Counted from the stretch's first letter, positions 1 to 6,872 are shown. The stretch: 7,872 nucleotides of DNA from JAAFIP01 sp031428975 (GCA_031428975.1 JANOYR010000173.1:1-7872); one strand, 5' to 3'. Program-made: numbers and translations. The notes: a model not told the origin generated them from the sequence alone.

Positions 1-1
1 C

Positions 2-1420
2 GAAATGCACGCCACCTCCACCAGCGTGCGGCCGCATTATGCAGCCTATGACAGTTGGCTCGCGCGTCAACCACGTGACGTGATGCGGGCCCGCCGCGAA
101 GAAGCCGAGATGATTTTTCGGCGTGTGGGCATTACCTTTGCGGTCTATGGCGCCAAAGACGAAGACGGCGCTGGCTCTGAGCGCCTGATTCCCTTTGACT
201 TGATTCCGCGCATCATTCCTGCCCACGAGTGGTCCAGCATGGAGCTTGGATTGGTGCAGCGCGTCAATGCGCTCAACCGTTTTGTGCATGATGTGTACCA
301 CGACCAAGACATTGTCAAATCGGGCATTGTGCCGCGTGAGCAAATCATGAACAACGCGCAGTTTCGCCCCGAGATGGTGGGCGTGAATGTGCCTGGCGGT
401 GTCTACAGCCACATCAGTGGCATCGACATTGTGCGTGCGCCCAATGCAGCGGGCGAGGGTGAATACTATGTGTTAGAAGACAACCTGCGCGTGCCCAGCG
501 GCGTGAGCTACATGCTAGAAAACCGCAAAATGATGATGCGGCTTTTCCCCGATTTGTTTGCCCAGAATAAAGTAGCGCCAGTGGCGCACTACCCCGATTT
601 ACTGCTAGAAACACTGCGCTCTGTATCGCCCAGTAGCGCCTCCGACCCCACCGTGGTGGTGCTCACCCCGGGCATGCACAACAGCGCCTATTTTGAGCAC
701 GCATTTTTGGCGCAACAAATGGGCATTGAGCTGGTCGAAGGGCAAGACTTGGTGGTCAAAGACAAATTTGTCTTCATGCGCACCACACGCGGCCTCAAGC
801 GGGTCGATGTGATTTACCGCCGCCTAGACGACGACTTTTTAGACCCGCTGATTCACCGCCCAGACAGCACCCTTGGCTGCCCAGGTCTCTTTGAGGCCTA
901 CAAAGCAGGCAATGTCACTTTGTGCAACGCGCCTGGCACGGGTGTGGCGGACGATAAATCCATTTACCCCTATGTGCCCCAAATGATCGAGTTTTACTTG
1001 GGCGAAAAGCCCATTTTGAACAACGTGCCCACTTTTATGTGCCGCAAACCCGATGATTTGGCCTACACGCTGGCCAACCTGAAAGACTTGGTGGTTAAAG
1101 AAGTGCACGGTGCCGGCGGCTACGGCATGTTGGTGGGACCTGCTGCCACGCAGGCTGAGATTGCCGACTTTGCTACCGCTTTAAAAGCAAACCCCAGCAA
1201 TTACATTGCCCAGCCTACCTTAAGCCTGAGCACTTGCCCCACATTCGTAGAGTCTGGCATAGCGCCGCGCCATATCGACTTGCGCCCCTTTGTGCTGAGC
1301 GGCAAAACCGTGCAAATGGTGCCCGGCGGCCTCACCCGCGTAGCGCTCAAAGACGGCTCGCTGGTGGTCAACTCGTCGCAAGGCGGGGGGACTAAGGACA
1401 CTTGGATTTTGGAAAAATAG
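2..1420 (+). CDS. Circularly permuted ATP-grasp protein (DUF404/DUF407 type), probably 5'-partial
   Basis: This is a predicted peptide or amide ligase of the circularly permuted ATP-grasp family, a cytoplasmic enzyme expected to join an amino acid or amine to a carboxylate using ATP; the substrate is unknown. Numbering from the Met at base 5 (471 residues), characteristic blocks are VLEDNLRVPSG (156-166), TPGMHNSAYFEHAFLAQQMG (221-240), VDVIYRRLDDDFLDPL (267-282), VVKEVHGAGGYGMLVG (363-378) and RHIDLRPFVLSG (422-433). The C-terminus has the typical GGLTR...SSQGGGTKDTW ending. No signal peptide is visible. The Met at base 5 is preceded in frame by Glu, with no stop and no ribosome binding site. 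Family members as I know them carry an N-terminal 'YDEM...VRPHY' stretch, so 'EMH...VRPHY' here suggests the true start lies upstream of base 1. The TAG stop overlaps the Shine-Dalgarno of the next gene, the usual alpha-E partner. Family assignment is firm; biochemical function is inferred. Confidence 0.93.
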   Translation, partial: EMHATSTSVRPHYAAYDSWLARQPRDVMRARREEAEMIFRRVGITFAVYGAKDEDGAGSERLIPFDLIPRIIPAHEWSSMELGLVQRVNALNRFVHDVYHDQDIVKSGIVPREQIMNNAQFRPEMVGVNVPGGVYSHISGIDIVRAPNAAGEGEYYVLEDNLRVPSGVSYMLENRKMMMRLFPDLFAQNKVAPVAHYPDLLLETLRSVSPSSASDPTVVVLTPGMHNSAYFEHAFLAQQMGIELVEGQDLVVKDKFVFMRTTRGLKRVDVIYRRLDDDFLDPLIHRPDSTLGCPGLFEAYKAGNVTLCNAPGTGVADDKSIYPYVPQMIEFYLGEKPILNNVPTFMCRKPDDLAYTLANLKDLVVKEVHGAGGYGMLVGPAATQAEIADFATALKANPSNYIAQPTLSLSTCPTFVESGIAPRHIDLRPFVLSGKTVQMVPGGLTRVALKDGSLVVNSSQGGGTKDTWILEK

Positions 1421-1425
1421 GAGGT
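1419..1425 (+). promoter_or_regulatory. Shine-Dalgarno of the alpha-E gene
   Basis: AGGAGGT is a near-perfect anti-16S complement, five bases before the ATG at 1431. It overlaps the TAG stop (1418-1420) of the ATP-grasp gene. Ribosomes finishing the first gene therefore arrive directly at the second start, which fixes the start codon and indicates translational coupling. Confidence 0.9.
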
Positions 1426-1430
1426 AAAAA

Positions 1431-2390
1431 ATGTTAAGTCGAACCGCTGACCACCTTTTTTGGATGTCCCGCTACACCGAGCGGGCAGAAAACACCGCGC
1501 GTATGCTGGATGTGAACTACCAGACCGCGCTACTTCCGCAGTCGGCCAGCACGGCGCAGGCCGGCTGGGAAGGTATTTTGACCATCAGCGAGCTGATGCC
1601 TTTGTTTGCGACGGGACATGCCGACATCAATGCCAAAGAAGTGATGGATTTCATGGTGAAAGACGAGCTCAATCCCTCGTCCATTGTCAGTTGCATCAAG
1701 TCAGCCCGCGAGAACGCGCGTGCGGTGCGCGGCACGCTCACCACCGAGGTGTGGGAGACGCAAAACCAAACCTGGCTAGAGATTAACCGCATGCTCAAAG
1801 CGGGTGATTTTGAAGCCGACCCTGCCAAGTTTTTTGAATGGGTGAAGTTTCGCAGCCACCTCTCGCGCGGCGTCACGGTGGGCACCATGCTGATGGACGA
1901 GGCCCTGTATTTCATGCGCTTGGGCACGTTTTTAGAGCGCGCCGACAACACCGCACGCTTGGTGGATGTGAAGTTTCATGCTCTTCAAAACGATGTGGTT
2001 GCCACCCAAGAAGACAAAGACCAGGAGGTCGATTTTTACCATTGGAGCGCGATATTACGCAGCGTGAGCGGCTTTGAAATCTACCGCAAGGTTTACCGCA
2101 ACGTTATCAAACCCGAGCGCGTGGCCGAGTTGCTGATTTTGCGCGCCGACATGCCCCGCTCACTGCATGCCTCGCTCAAAGGCGTGGTCGACAATTTGGC
2201 CAATGTGGCCAACGACCAGTCCGCTGAGACGCAGCGGCGGGCGGGCAAGCTCAAAGCCGATTTGGAGTTTGGCAAAATTGACGAGATATTGGCCACTGGC
2301 CTGCATGCCTATTTGACGCAGTTTCTAGACCGCGTCAATGAGCTTGGTGGGCGGATCAGCCGTGACTTTTTGGTGACTGCGCGGGCTTAG
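1431..2390 (+). CDS. Alpha-E domain protein (DUF403)
   Basis: This 319-residue, all-alpha protein of the alpha-E family is a standard partner of circularly permuted ATP-grasp ligases. Its biochemical activity is not established; comparative genomics places it in predicted amidoligase/peptide-tagging systems together with transglutaminase-like proteases. The N-terminus MLSRTADHLFWMSRYTERAE is diagnostic. The conserved ER.(E/D)NTAR signature occurs twice: RYTERAENTARMLDV (14-28) and TFLERADNTARLVDV (166-180), each followed by a similar helix (NYQTAL, KFHAL), so the protein appears to be built from two related halves. Another conserved patch is SIVSCIKSARENARAVRG (84-101). The start is fixed by a strong Shine-Dalgarno, and the length is normal for the family. 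No signal peptide or membrane segment is seen, so it is likely cytoplasmic. No transglutaminase gene follows; the next sequence is the inverted-repeat element at 2409. Confidence 0.95.
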   Translation: MLSRTADHLFWMSRYTERAENTARMLDVNYQTALLPQSASTAQAGWEGILTISELMPLFATGHADINAKEVMDFMVKDELNPSSIVSCIKSARENARAVRGTLTTEVWETQNQTWLEINRMLKAGDFEADPAKFFEWVKFRSHLSRGVTVGTMLMDEALYFMRLGTFLERADNTARLVDVKFHALQNDVVATQEDKDQEVDFYHWSAILRSVSGFEIYRKVYRNVIKPERVAELLILRADMPRSLHASLKGVVDNLANVANDQSAETQRRAGKLKADLEFGKIDEILATGLHAYLTQFLDRVNELGGRISRDFLVTARA

Positions 2391-2408
2391 GTTTTTGTTA
2401 TTCATAAC

Positions 2409-2458
2409 TTCCGGCCGCGAAGAACGCGAAAGATGCGCGAAGAACGCTAAAGAATACC
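2409..2458 (+). repeat. Left arm of the inverted repeat
   Basis: GC-rich arm starting 18 bases after the alpha-E stop codon. It contains a 12-bp direct repeat, cgcgaagaacgc, at 2416-2427 and 2436-2447 (20-bp period). It ends in gaatacc (2452-2458), which is repeated at 2463-2469 as part of an 11-bp tandem duplication that the right arm lacks. Confidence 0.8.
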
Positions 2459-2604
2459 GAAAGAATACCAAATTTATAGATTACTAGATCAATGTCACAG
2501 CCATACGGTCATGCATTGCTATTGAAATATGAGTTTTTATTTATTTGTTCAATTAAGATTAACTCAAAATTTTCAAATCTCGCTATCAATTGACCATTAA
2601 TTTT

Positions 2605-2655
2605 GGTATTCATTTCGCGTACTTAGCGCAACTTTCGCGCCCTTCGCGGCCGGAA
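2605..2655 (-). repeat. Right arm of the inverted repeat
   Basis: Reverse-complement copy of the left arm. It begins with ggtattc (2605-2611) and ends with cttcgcggccggaa (2642-2655). Differences from the left arm are six substitutions and one inserted base. The internal 12-bp direct repeat seen on the left has decayed here. It starts 62 bases beyond the mltB stop codon in the direction of mltB transcription. Confidence 0.8.
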
Positions 2656-2717
2656 ACTTTGCTGCCAATTCTGTCGCCCATAACAGCCGCAAGCTCGGTA
2701 TTCAACAGCCAGTCCAA

Positions 2718-3809
2718 CTACCTCCCCCGAGCCGCCTTCACCTCAGATCCGAGCTCAATCACGCTCAGCGCGTAGTAGCTGCTCCAGTTGTAGCGGGTGA
2801 TGGCATAAAAATTTTCCGTGCCTGCCACATAGGTGGGCGCGTCGCCGCCGTTGAACAGCTCTACCAGTGCCAGCGGGCCTTTGTGCTCCAGTGCTGCGCC
2901 CGTGAGCACCGCGCCTAGCGCTTGGAAGCGCTCTGCGCTGAAGGTGGGCAATATGTCGGGGCCCAGCAGGGTGTCTTTGTCTAGTTTTGCCGGATCAAAT
3001 GCCACGGGGTAATGCGTGGGCATGCCGGTTTGCCAGTTGAAGGCTTTGAAATAGTTGGCCACCGAGCCTATTGCGTCGACGGGGCTGCCAAACAAATCGA
3101 CCTTGCTGTCGCCGTCAAAATCTACCGCGTATTTTGTCCACGAGCTGGGCATGAACTGCCCGTAGCCCATGGCGCCGGCGTAGCTGCCGCGCATTTGCAT
3201 GGGGTCTAGACTGTTGCGCGAAGCCAGACTGAGCAGTTGCTCCAATTCGCCTTTGAAAAATTCGCTGCGGTCGCGTTTGTCAGTTTTAGGAAAATCAAAA
3301 GCCAGCGTGGCCAGAGCGTCAACCACCCGATATGTGCCCATGTCGCGGCCATAAATCGTCTCCACACCAATAATACCGATGATGATCTCGGCTGGCACGC
3401 CAAATTCGGCTTCTGCCCGCGCCAGCGCCGCTGCGTGGGTGTTCCAAAACTTCACACCAGCGGCAATGCGCACAGGGTCAATGAAGCGGCTGCGGTAAAC
3501 GCGCCAGTTTTTGATAAAAGTGGTGGATGCGGGGCGCATCAGCCGCTGCACGCTGGGAATAAAGTGCGCTTGGCCTATTGTTTTGCGCGTCCATTCTTTG
3601 TCCAGCCCGCGCCGCTCGGCCAAATCATCTGCAAACAGCATGGCCTCGGCCCGTTCGGCGTAGGCTGCGCCTTGGGTTGCTGGCGCCACTGATTTAGCAG
3701 AGGTTTTGGCGGCAGTATTTTTAGTTTTTTGTGCCGATGTCACTGTGCAGGCGTGAAAGCTTGCTATAAAAAATATAGTTTTAGCGAAACAATGGAGGGC
3801 GCGGTGCAT
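2718..3809 (-). CDS. mltB: Lytic murein transglycosylase B (MltB, SLT_2 family)
   Basis: This enzyme cleaves the MurNAc-GlcNAc bond of peptidoglycan in the periplasm, leaving 1,6-anhydro-MurNAc ends. The 363 residues match E. coli MltB in length. The catalytic Glu is E150 in GVETIYGR (148-155). The family block YAGAMGYGQFMPSS spans 210-223, and DFDGDSKVDL (230-239) matches the calcium-binding EF-hand-like loop, followed by the diagnostic DAIGSVANYFKAFNW. The N-terminus (short basic region, TIFFIASF hydrophobic core, VTSA before Gln) looks like a signal peptide. C21 in FHAC is a poor lipobox, so a soluble periplasmic form seems more likely than a lipoprotein. I chose ATG 3809 over the TTG just before it. 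The start is 10 bases after the stop of the transglutaminase gene, so it is probably the last gene of that operon. The Shine-Dalgarno is weak, suggesting coupled translation. Confidence 0.95.
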   Translation of the reverse strand: MHRALHCFAKTIFFIASFHACTVTSAQKTKNTAAKTSAKSVAPATQGAAYAERAEAMLFADDLAERRGLDKEWTRKTIGQAHFIPSVQRLMRPASTTFIKNWRVYRSRFIDPVRIAAGVKFWNTHAAALARAEAEFGVPAEIIIGIIGVETIYGRDMGTYRVVDALATLAFDFPKTDKRDRSEFFKGELEQLLSLASRNSLDPMQMRGSYAGAMGYGQFMPSSWTKYAVDFDGDSKVDLFGSPVDAIGSVANYFKAFNWQTGMPTHYPVAFDPAKLDKDTLLGPDILPTFSAERFQALGAVLTGAALEHKGPLALVELFNGGDAPTYVAGTENFYAITRYNWSSYYALSVIELGSEVKAARGR

Positions 3810-3819
3810 CAATTTGATT

Positions 3820-5910
3820 TTACGCTTCGTTGTGGCGATTCAGCCGTGGTGGCTGCGGTGCGTGGCTGCTTGTGGGCACTGGCCAGACCAGTTGCGCAAA
3901 CTGCGCTTTCAGCTGCGCTATGCCGGTGGTTTGCATGTGTGCAGGCGCGTAGCGCTGGGCCTCTAGCTGCAGCAGCCAGTCGTGCAGGCTTTGTGCGGCA
4001 GTGCCAAATTGGGCGCGGGTTTGCAATGCAAGGCTGCGGGGCGTGGTGTGCTCGTCGCTGGCGATACCCAGTTTGGCCAAGCGGCTGCGGGCGCGTTGCA
4101 AAAGGCGCAGCCACGGGTCGTGTTGGCTGCGTTCCCACCAAGTCCAGGCCGCGCCGCACAGGCTGACCAAGACAATGATGCCAATGAGCACGTAGCTTAG
4201 GTCTTCCCAGCTGGGCGCGCTAAAGCCGATGTTTTTTAACAGGTCTAGTTGCTTGGATTGGCTGTAATTGAGCACCCATTGGTTCCAGCCGTTGTTGATG
4301 GCCTCCCAGCCTTGGCGGATGCTTAAAAAGAAGCTGCGGCCAGCTGTGCCAAAAGTGTTGCCCAAGACACCTCCCAATGCGCTGGCCACTGCGCCCTGCG
4401 GCGCTGGTAAGCGGTCAAATGCGCCAGTGCGCCCGGGCGCTACCGAGCTGGTGGGGTCTACGCGCACCCAACCGCGCCCCGCCTGCCAAATCTCGGCCCA
4501 GGCGTGTGCGTCGCTTTGGCGCACCGTAAAAAAACCGTCAAGCTTGTTGATTTCGCCGCCTTGGTAGCCCGTCACAATGCGGGCGGGTACGTCTAGCGCC
4601 CGCATGAGGATGACAAAGCTGGATGCAATGTGCTCACAAAAGCCTTCTTTGCGGTCAAACCAAAACTCATCGGCAGTGTGTTGGCCAAACACGCCGGGCT
4701 CTAGGGTGTAGGTGTAGCCGCCCGTGCGCAGGCGCTCCATCACGGCGGGCACGAGCACGCTGGCATCTGCCTGTGCGTAGCGCGGGTCGCGGCGCATCAG
4801 AGCTGCCAATTCGAGCGTGCGTGGGTTAAATCCGGGGGGCAGCTCTAGAAAGTCTTGCAAACCTACGGTGGCTTGCAACGGGCCGTGGCTAAATGCGGTG
4901 CTGCTGCTGGCTTTGTAGCGCAAGAGTTCGCTGACAGGGCGGTTGGTTAGCCATTGCAGGTCGGGGGTCATCACCACCTCAATGCCTGATGCACTGGGGT
5001 TGGCACTGGCGGCATCGAGCACCATCAGCCACGGGCGGTTGGTGGGCTCCATGGTGACTTCATAGTTGATGGGCGCTCCGGTGGTGCGCAGGTCCGCCGC
5101 AACAGGGAATCGGCGCGAAAGCCGCGAGTTTGATGGCCGCCACTCGCGCCCATCAAACATGGTCAACACCGGACCGCGAAAATACAGGTCTTGCTGGGCT
5201 GGCGGTTTGCCCTCAAACTTGATGCGCATGGCCACACTCTCATCGAGCGCGAGCTTGGCAATAGTGCCCACCTGCATGGTTTGCGAGAGGCCGCTGCGCC
5301 CAGTCATGGCATCGGAGGGCGTGCCCCACAGCGGTGCAAGGCGCGGAAACAGCATAAACAGCACCGCCATGATGGGTGCGCCCAGCAGCACCATCTTGCC
5401 TGCTATGCGGCCCGCTTGCAGGATGGGTGGTTTGCCCACGGTCATGTGCGCATTGACCAAGGCGGTGAGCAAGCCCAGCAGGGCGACCAGCATGGCAGCG
5501 GCGGTGGGCAGCGACTGCGAGAAGAAAAAGTTGGTCAACATGGTAAAAAAACCAAGAAAAAAGACCACAAAAGCATCGCGTTTGGCACGCAGCTCCAGCG
5601 TTTTAAGCGCCAGCAGCACCACAATCAAGGTCACGCCCGCATCGCGCCCCAAAATGGTGCGGTGCGTGAACAGCGTGGCCGACACCGCCAACACTAAAAG
5701 GCCAGCGAGCCACCATTTGCTGGGCAGGGGCTTGGACTGCCAAGCCAATAATCCGCGCCAAACCAACACCACCGCCGCCAGAGCGCTGCACCACAGTGGC
5801 AATTGCGGCGTTTGCGGGGCAATCACCCAAGCAATGACAAAGAGCAGAAATAGCGTGTCACGCGCCTCGCGGGGCAGGTGTTGTGCTTTTAAAAGAATAG
5901 CTTTCAGCAT
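3820..5910 (-). CDS. tgpA: TgpA-type membrane transglutaminase (DUF3488 + transglutaminase core)
   Basis: This inner-membrane protein carries a periplasmic transglutaminase-like domain. In Pseudomonas aeruginosa the homologue TgpA is reported as important for viability; its physiological substrate is not known to me. The 696 residues contain about six or seven N-terminal membrane helices (roughly 19-190), then the characteristic linker ALDESVAMRIKFEGKPP (221-237) and YFRGPVLTMFDGREW (243-257). The transglutaminase core has an intact triad: C425 in EGFCEH, H469 in DAHAWAEIW and D485 in VRVDPT. A last membrane helix lies at about 571-592, followed by a cytoplasmic tail resembling DUF4129 (TPRSLA at 623-628, QRYAP at 652-656). 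The ATG overlaps the end of the DUF58 gene by 7 bases, with GAGG at 5921-5924 ten bases upstream, indicating translational coupling. Length and domain order are normal. The exact helix borders are estimates. Confidence 0.95.
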   Translation of the reverse strand: MLKAILLKAQHLPREARDTLFLLFVIAWVIAPQTPQLPLWCSALAAVVLVWRGLLAWQSKPLPSKWWLAGLLVLAVSATLFTHRTILGRDAGVTLIVVLLALKTLELRAKRDAFVVFFLGFFTMLTNFFFSQSLPTAAAMLVALLGLLTALVNAHMTVGKPPILQAGRIAGKMVLLGAPIMAVLFMLFPRLAPLWGTPSDAMTGRSGLSQTMQVGTIAKLALDESVAMRIKFEGKPPAQQDLYFRGPVLTMFDGREWRPSNSRLSRRFPVAADLRTTGAPINYEVTMEPTNRPWLMVLDAASANPSASGIEVVMTPDLQWLTNRPVSELLRYKASSSTAFSHGPLQATVGLQDFLELPPGFNPRTLELAALMRRDPRYAQADASVLVPAVMERLRTGGYTYTLEPGVFGQHTADEFWFDRKEGFCEHIASSFVILMRALDVPARIVTGYQGGEINKLDGFFTVRQSDAHAWAEIWQAGRGWVRVDPTSSVAPGRTGAFDRLPAPQGAVASALGGVLGNTFGTAGRSFFLSIRQGWEAINNGWNQWVLNYSQSKQLDLLKNIGFSAPSWEDLSYVLIGIIVLVSLCGAAWTWWERSQHDPWLRLLQRARSRLAKLGIASDEHTTPRSLALQTRAQFGTAAQSLHDWLLQLEAQRYAPAHMQTTGIAQLKAQFAQLVWPVPTSSHAPQPPRLNRHNEA

Positions 5911-6872
5911 AAAGCCAGCGCCTCTAAACAGCGTTTTTTATGCGCTTGGCCGTTGCCCGGCGGCACTTCTTGGCCCGGCAGGCGCAGGCCGTAGTCCAGC
6001 GCTTCTTTGTCGGCCTGCACCACCCATGCGCACAGGCGCGAGAGCTTAGCCTCAGTGCCTGCGCCGCCGCACTGGGCAAAGTCTAGCCACAGTTCGTAGC
6101 GCTGGGATTGCTGGGTGTCGCGGCTCACGAGTGCGTCAGATCCGTTGGCAAAGGCTTTGGCGGCTTTTTTCCAGACCACCAATTTGAGCGGATCGCCACG
6201 CTGGTAGGCGCGTACGCCGTCAAATTCGCCAGAATTTTGTGCGCGATTGGCCAAGCCTTTGCCCGCGCGGGGTTCGCCTGCGGGCAGGGGCGGCGCGTGT
6301 GCTTCAGGGGCGGGGTAGACGGTGATTTCTGCCTTGGGCCGCCAAACGGTCCAGACCCGGAATGTGCCCATGGGAAAGCGCGTTTCAGCCGTGAGCGTAG
6401 GAATGCGGTGGCGGCCGCGCTGCACGGGCGTAAACCCCAGCTCTAGGGTGGCGCTGCCTTGGGGGGCAATATCAGCCGCTGTCCATTGCGCCGAGCCCAG
6501 CAGCGCCAAGCCTATGCTGTGGCGAGTAGATTGGGAGTCATGGTTAATTTTTACAGAAAAATTGGCCAATGTCATGGCAAAATGGTCATTTGGCGCTATT
6601 AATTGCATAGTAATACCGCGCAAAGTGCCATGCCCCACATGCATGCCCACAATGGCTGCTCCAGCGAGCATAAAAGTCAGCAAATAGCCTAAATTTAACT
6701 GGTAATTGATGGAGGCCACCAAGAGCACCAAAAGCGTAAGCCCCAGCATCAGCCCCGCCCGCGTGGGCAAAATGTACACATTGCGCTGCGTCAGCGTCAT
6801 GCTGTCGGCCAAGGGCAGACGCGACTCAAACCAGTGCCGAAAGCGGTTGCGCAGGGTGCGAAACGGGTTCAT
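5904..6872 (-). CDS. DUF58 membrane protein, MoxR partner
   Basis: The 322-residue DUF58 protein is a very common neighbour of MoxR ATPases and TgpA-type transglutaminases. Its molecular role is not defined; it is thought to be a client or adaptor of the MoxR ATPase at the membrane. Two closely spaced hydrophobic helices are visible at about 38-54 and 60-78 (GLMLGLTLLVLLVAS and LGYLLTFMLAGAAIVG). A beta-rich region follows (about 85-190), and then the DUF58 signature GEFDGVRAYQRGDPLKLVVW at 215-234 followed by KKAAK. The N-terminus is basic and cytoplasmic-looking. The start ATG lacks an obvious Shine-Dalgarno in the 45-bp gap after the MoxR gene, yet the next in-frame Met (25) would only trim the basic leader. 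The 3' end overlaps the tgpA start by 7 bases (ATGCTGA), the hallmark of coupled translation. Confidence 0.94.
   Translation of the reverse strand: MNPFRTLRNRFRHWFESRLPLADSMTLTQRNVYILPTRAGLMLGLTLLVLLVASINYQLNLGYLLTFMLAGAAIVGMHVGHGTLRGITMQLIAPNDHFAMTLANFSVKINHDSQSTRHSIGLALLGSAQWTAADIAPQGSATLELGFTPVQRGRHRIPTLTAETRFPMGTFRVWTVWRPKAEITVYPAPEAHAPPLPAGEPRAGKGLANRAQNSGEFDGVRAYQRGDPLKLVVWKKAAKAFANGSDALVSRDTQQSQRYELWLDFAQCGGAGTEAKLSRLCAWVVQADKEALDYGLRLPGQEVPPGNGQAHKKRCLEALALC
5921..5924 (-). promoter_or_regulatory. Probable ribosome binding site of the transglutaminase gene
   Basis: GAGG on the - strand lies inside the last codons of the DUF58 gene, ten bases before the tgpA ATG at 5910. The spacing is slightly long but usable. 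It supports the ATG that overlaps the DUF58 stop codon as the real start. Confidence 0.55.

Larger units (their letters stand above)
2409..2655. repeat. Fold-back (MITE-like) element with ~50-bp inverted ends
   Basis: This lies in the 327-bp space (2391-2717) between the convergent alpha-E and mltB genes. Its ends are imperfect inverted copies of each other: 2409-2458 against the reverse complement of 2605-2655 gives 44 identical positions of 50, plus one single-base indel. The outermost 14 bases (ttccggccgcgaag) are identical. The middle (about 2459-2604) is markedly AT-rich and holds no credible gene. I see no clear target-site duplication outside the ends and no transposase. As RNA it could fold into a long stem, so it could act as a terminator for both flanking operons, but there is no classic GC hairpin followed by a U run. 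Comparable ccgcgaagaacgcgaaag-type intergenic repeats are, to my knowledge, common in Comamonadaceae; that is recollection, not a search. The rest of the gap (2391-2408, 2656-2717) shows nothing recognisable. Confidence 0.75.

Noticed and set aside
1517..1951. Open frame of 144 codons on the - strand inside the alpha-E gene
   Set aside because: The sense strand carries the conserved alpha-E motifs over the same bases, and the antisense product is low-complexity in Ser.
2391..2408. Possible intrinsic terminator right after the alpha-E stop (ggtttttgttattc)
   Set aside because: There is a short T run but no GC-rich hairpin before it. Any termination more plausibly depends on the inverted-repeat element or on Rho.
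2409..2655. CRISPR array or insertion sequence
   Set aside because: There are two inverted arms rather than regularly spaced direct repeats, and no transposase frame or convincing target-site duplication.
2590..2775. Open frame of 61 codons on the + strand across the right repeat arm
   Set aside because: It is a translation of the repeat arm (the LSRPSRPE stretch) running into the antisense 3' end of mltB. No ribosome binding site is visible, and repeat arms of this type generate spurious frames.
3744..3752. Lipoprotein lipobox at the MltB Cys (FHAC)
   Set aside because: Positions -3 and -2 are Phe and His, unlike the Leu-Ala/Ser pattern of a normal lipobox, and a VTSA/Gln cleavage site just downstream is plausible. 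Lipidation was therefore not called.
3729..4166. Open frame of 145 codons on the + strand over the mltB start and tgpA end
   Set aside because: It overlaps two well-supported genes on the other strand and shows no domain or leader. It is a shadow frame.
5066..6049. Open frame of 327 codons on the + strand, antisense to tgpA and the end of the DUF58 gene
   Set aside because: The opposite strand encodes clear family motifs throughout. The antisense product is rich in Ser, Arg, Thr and Lys, has no recognisable domain, and runs across the gene junction, as expected of a shadow frame in GC-rich DNA.
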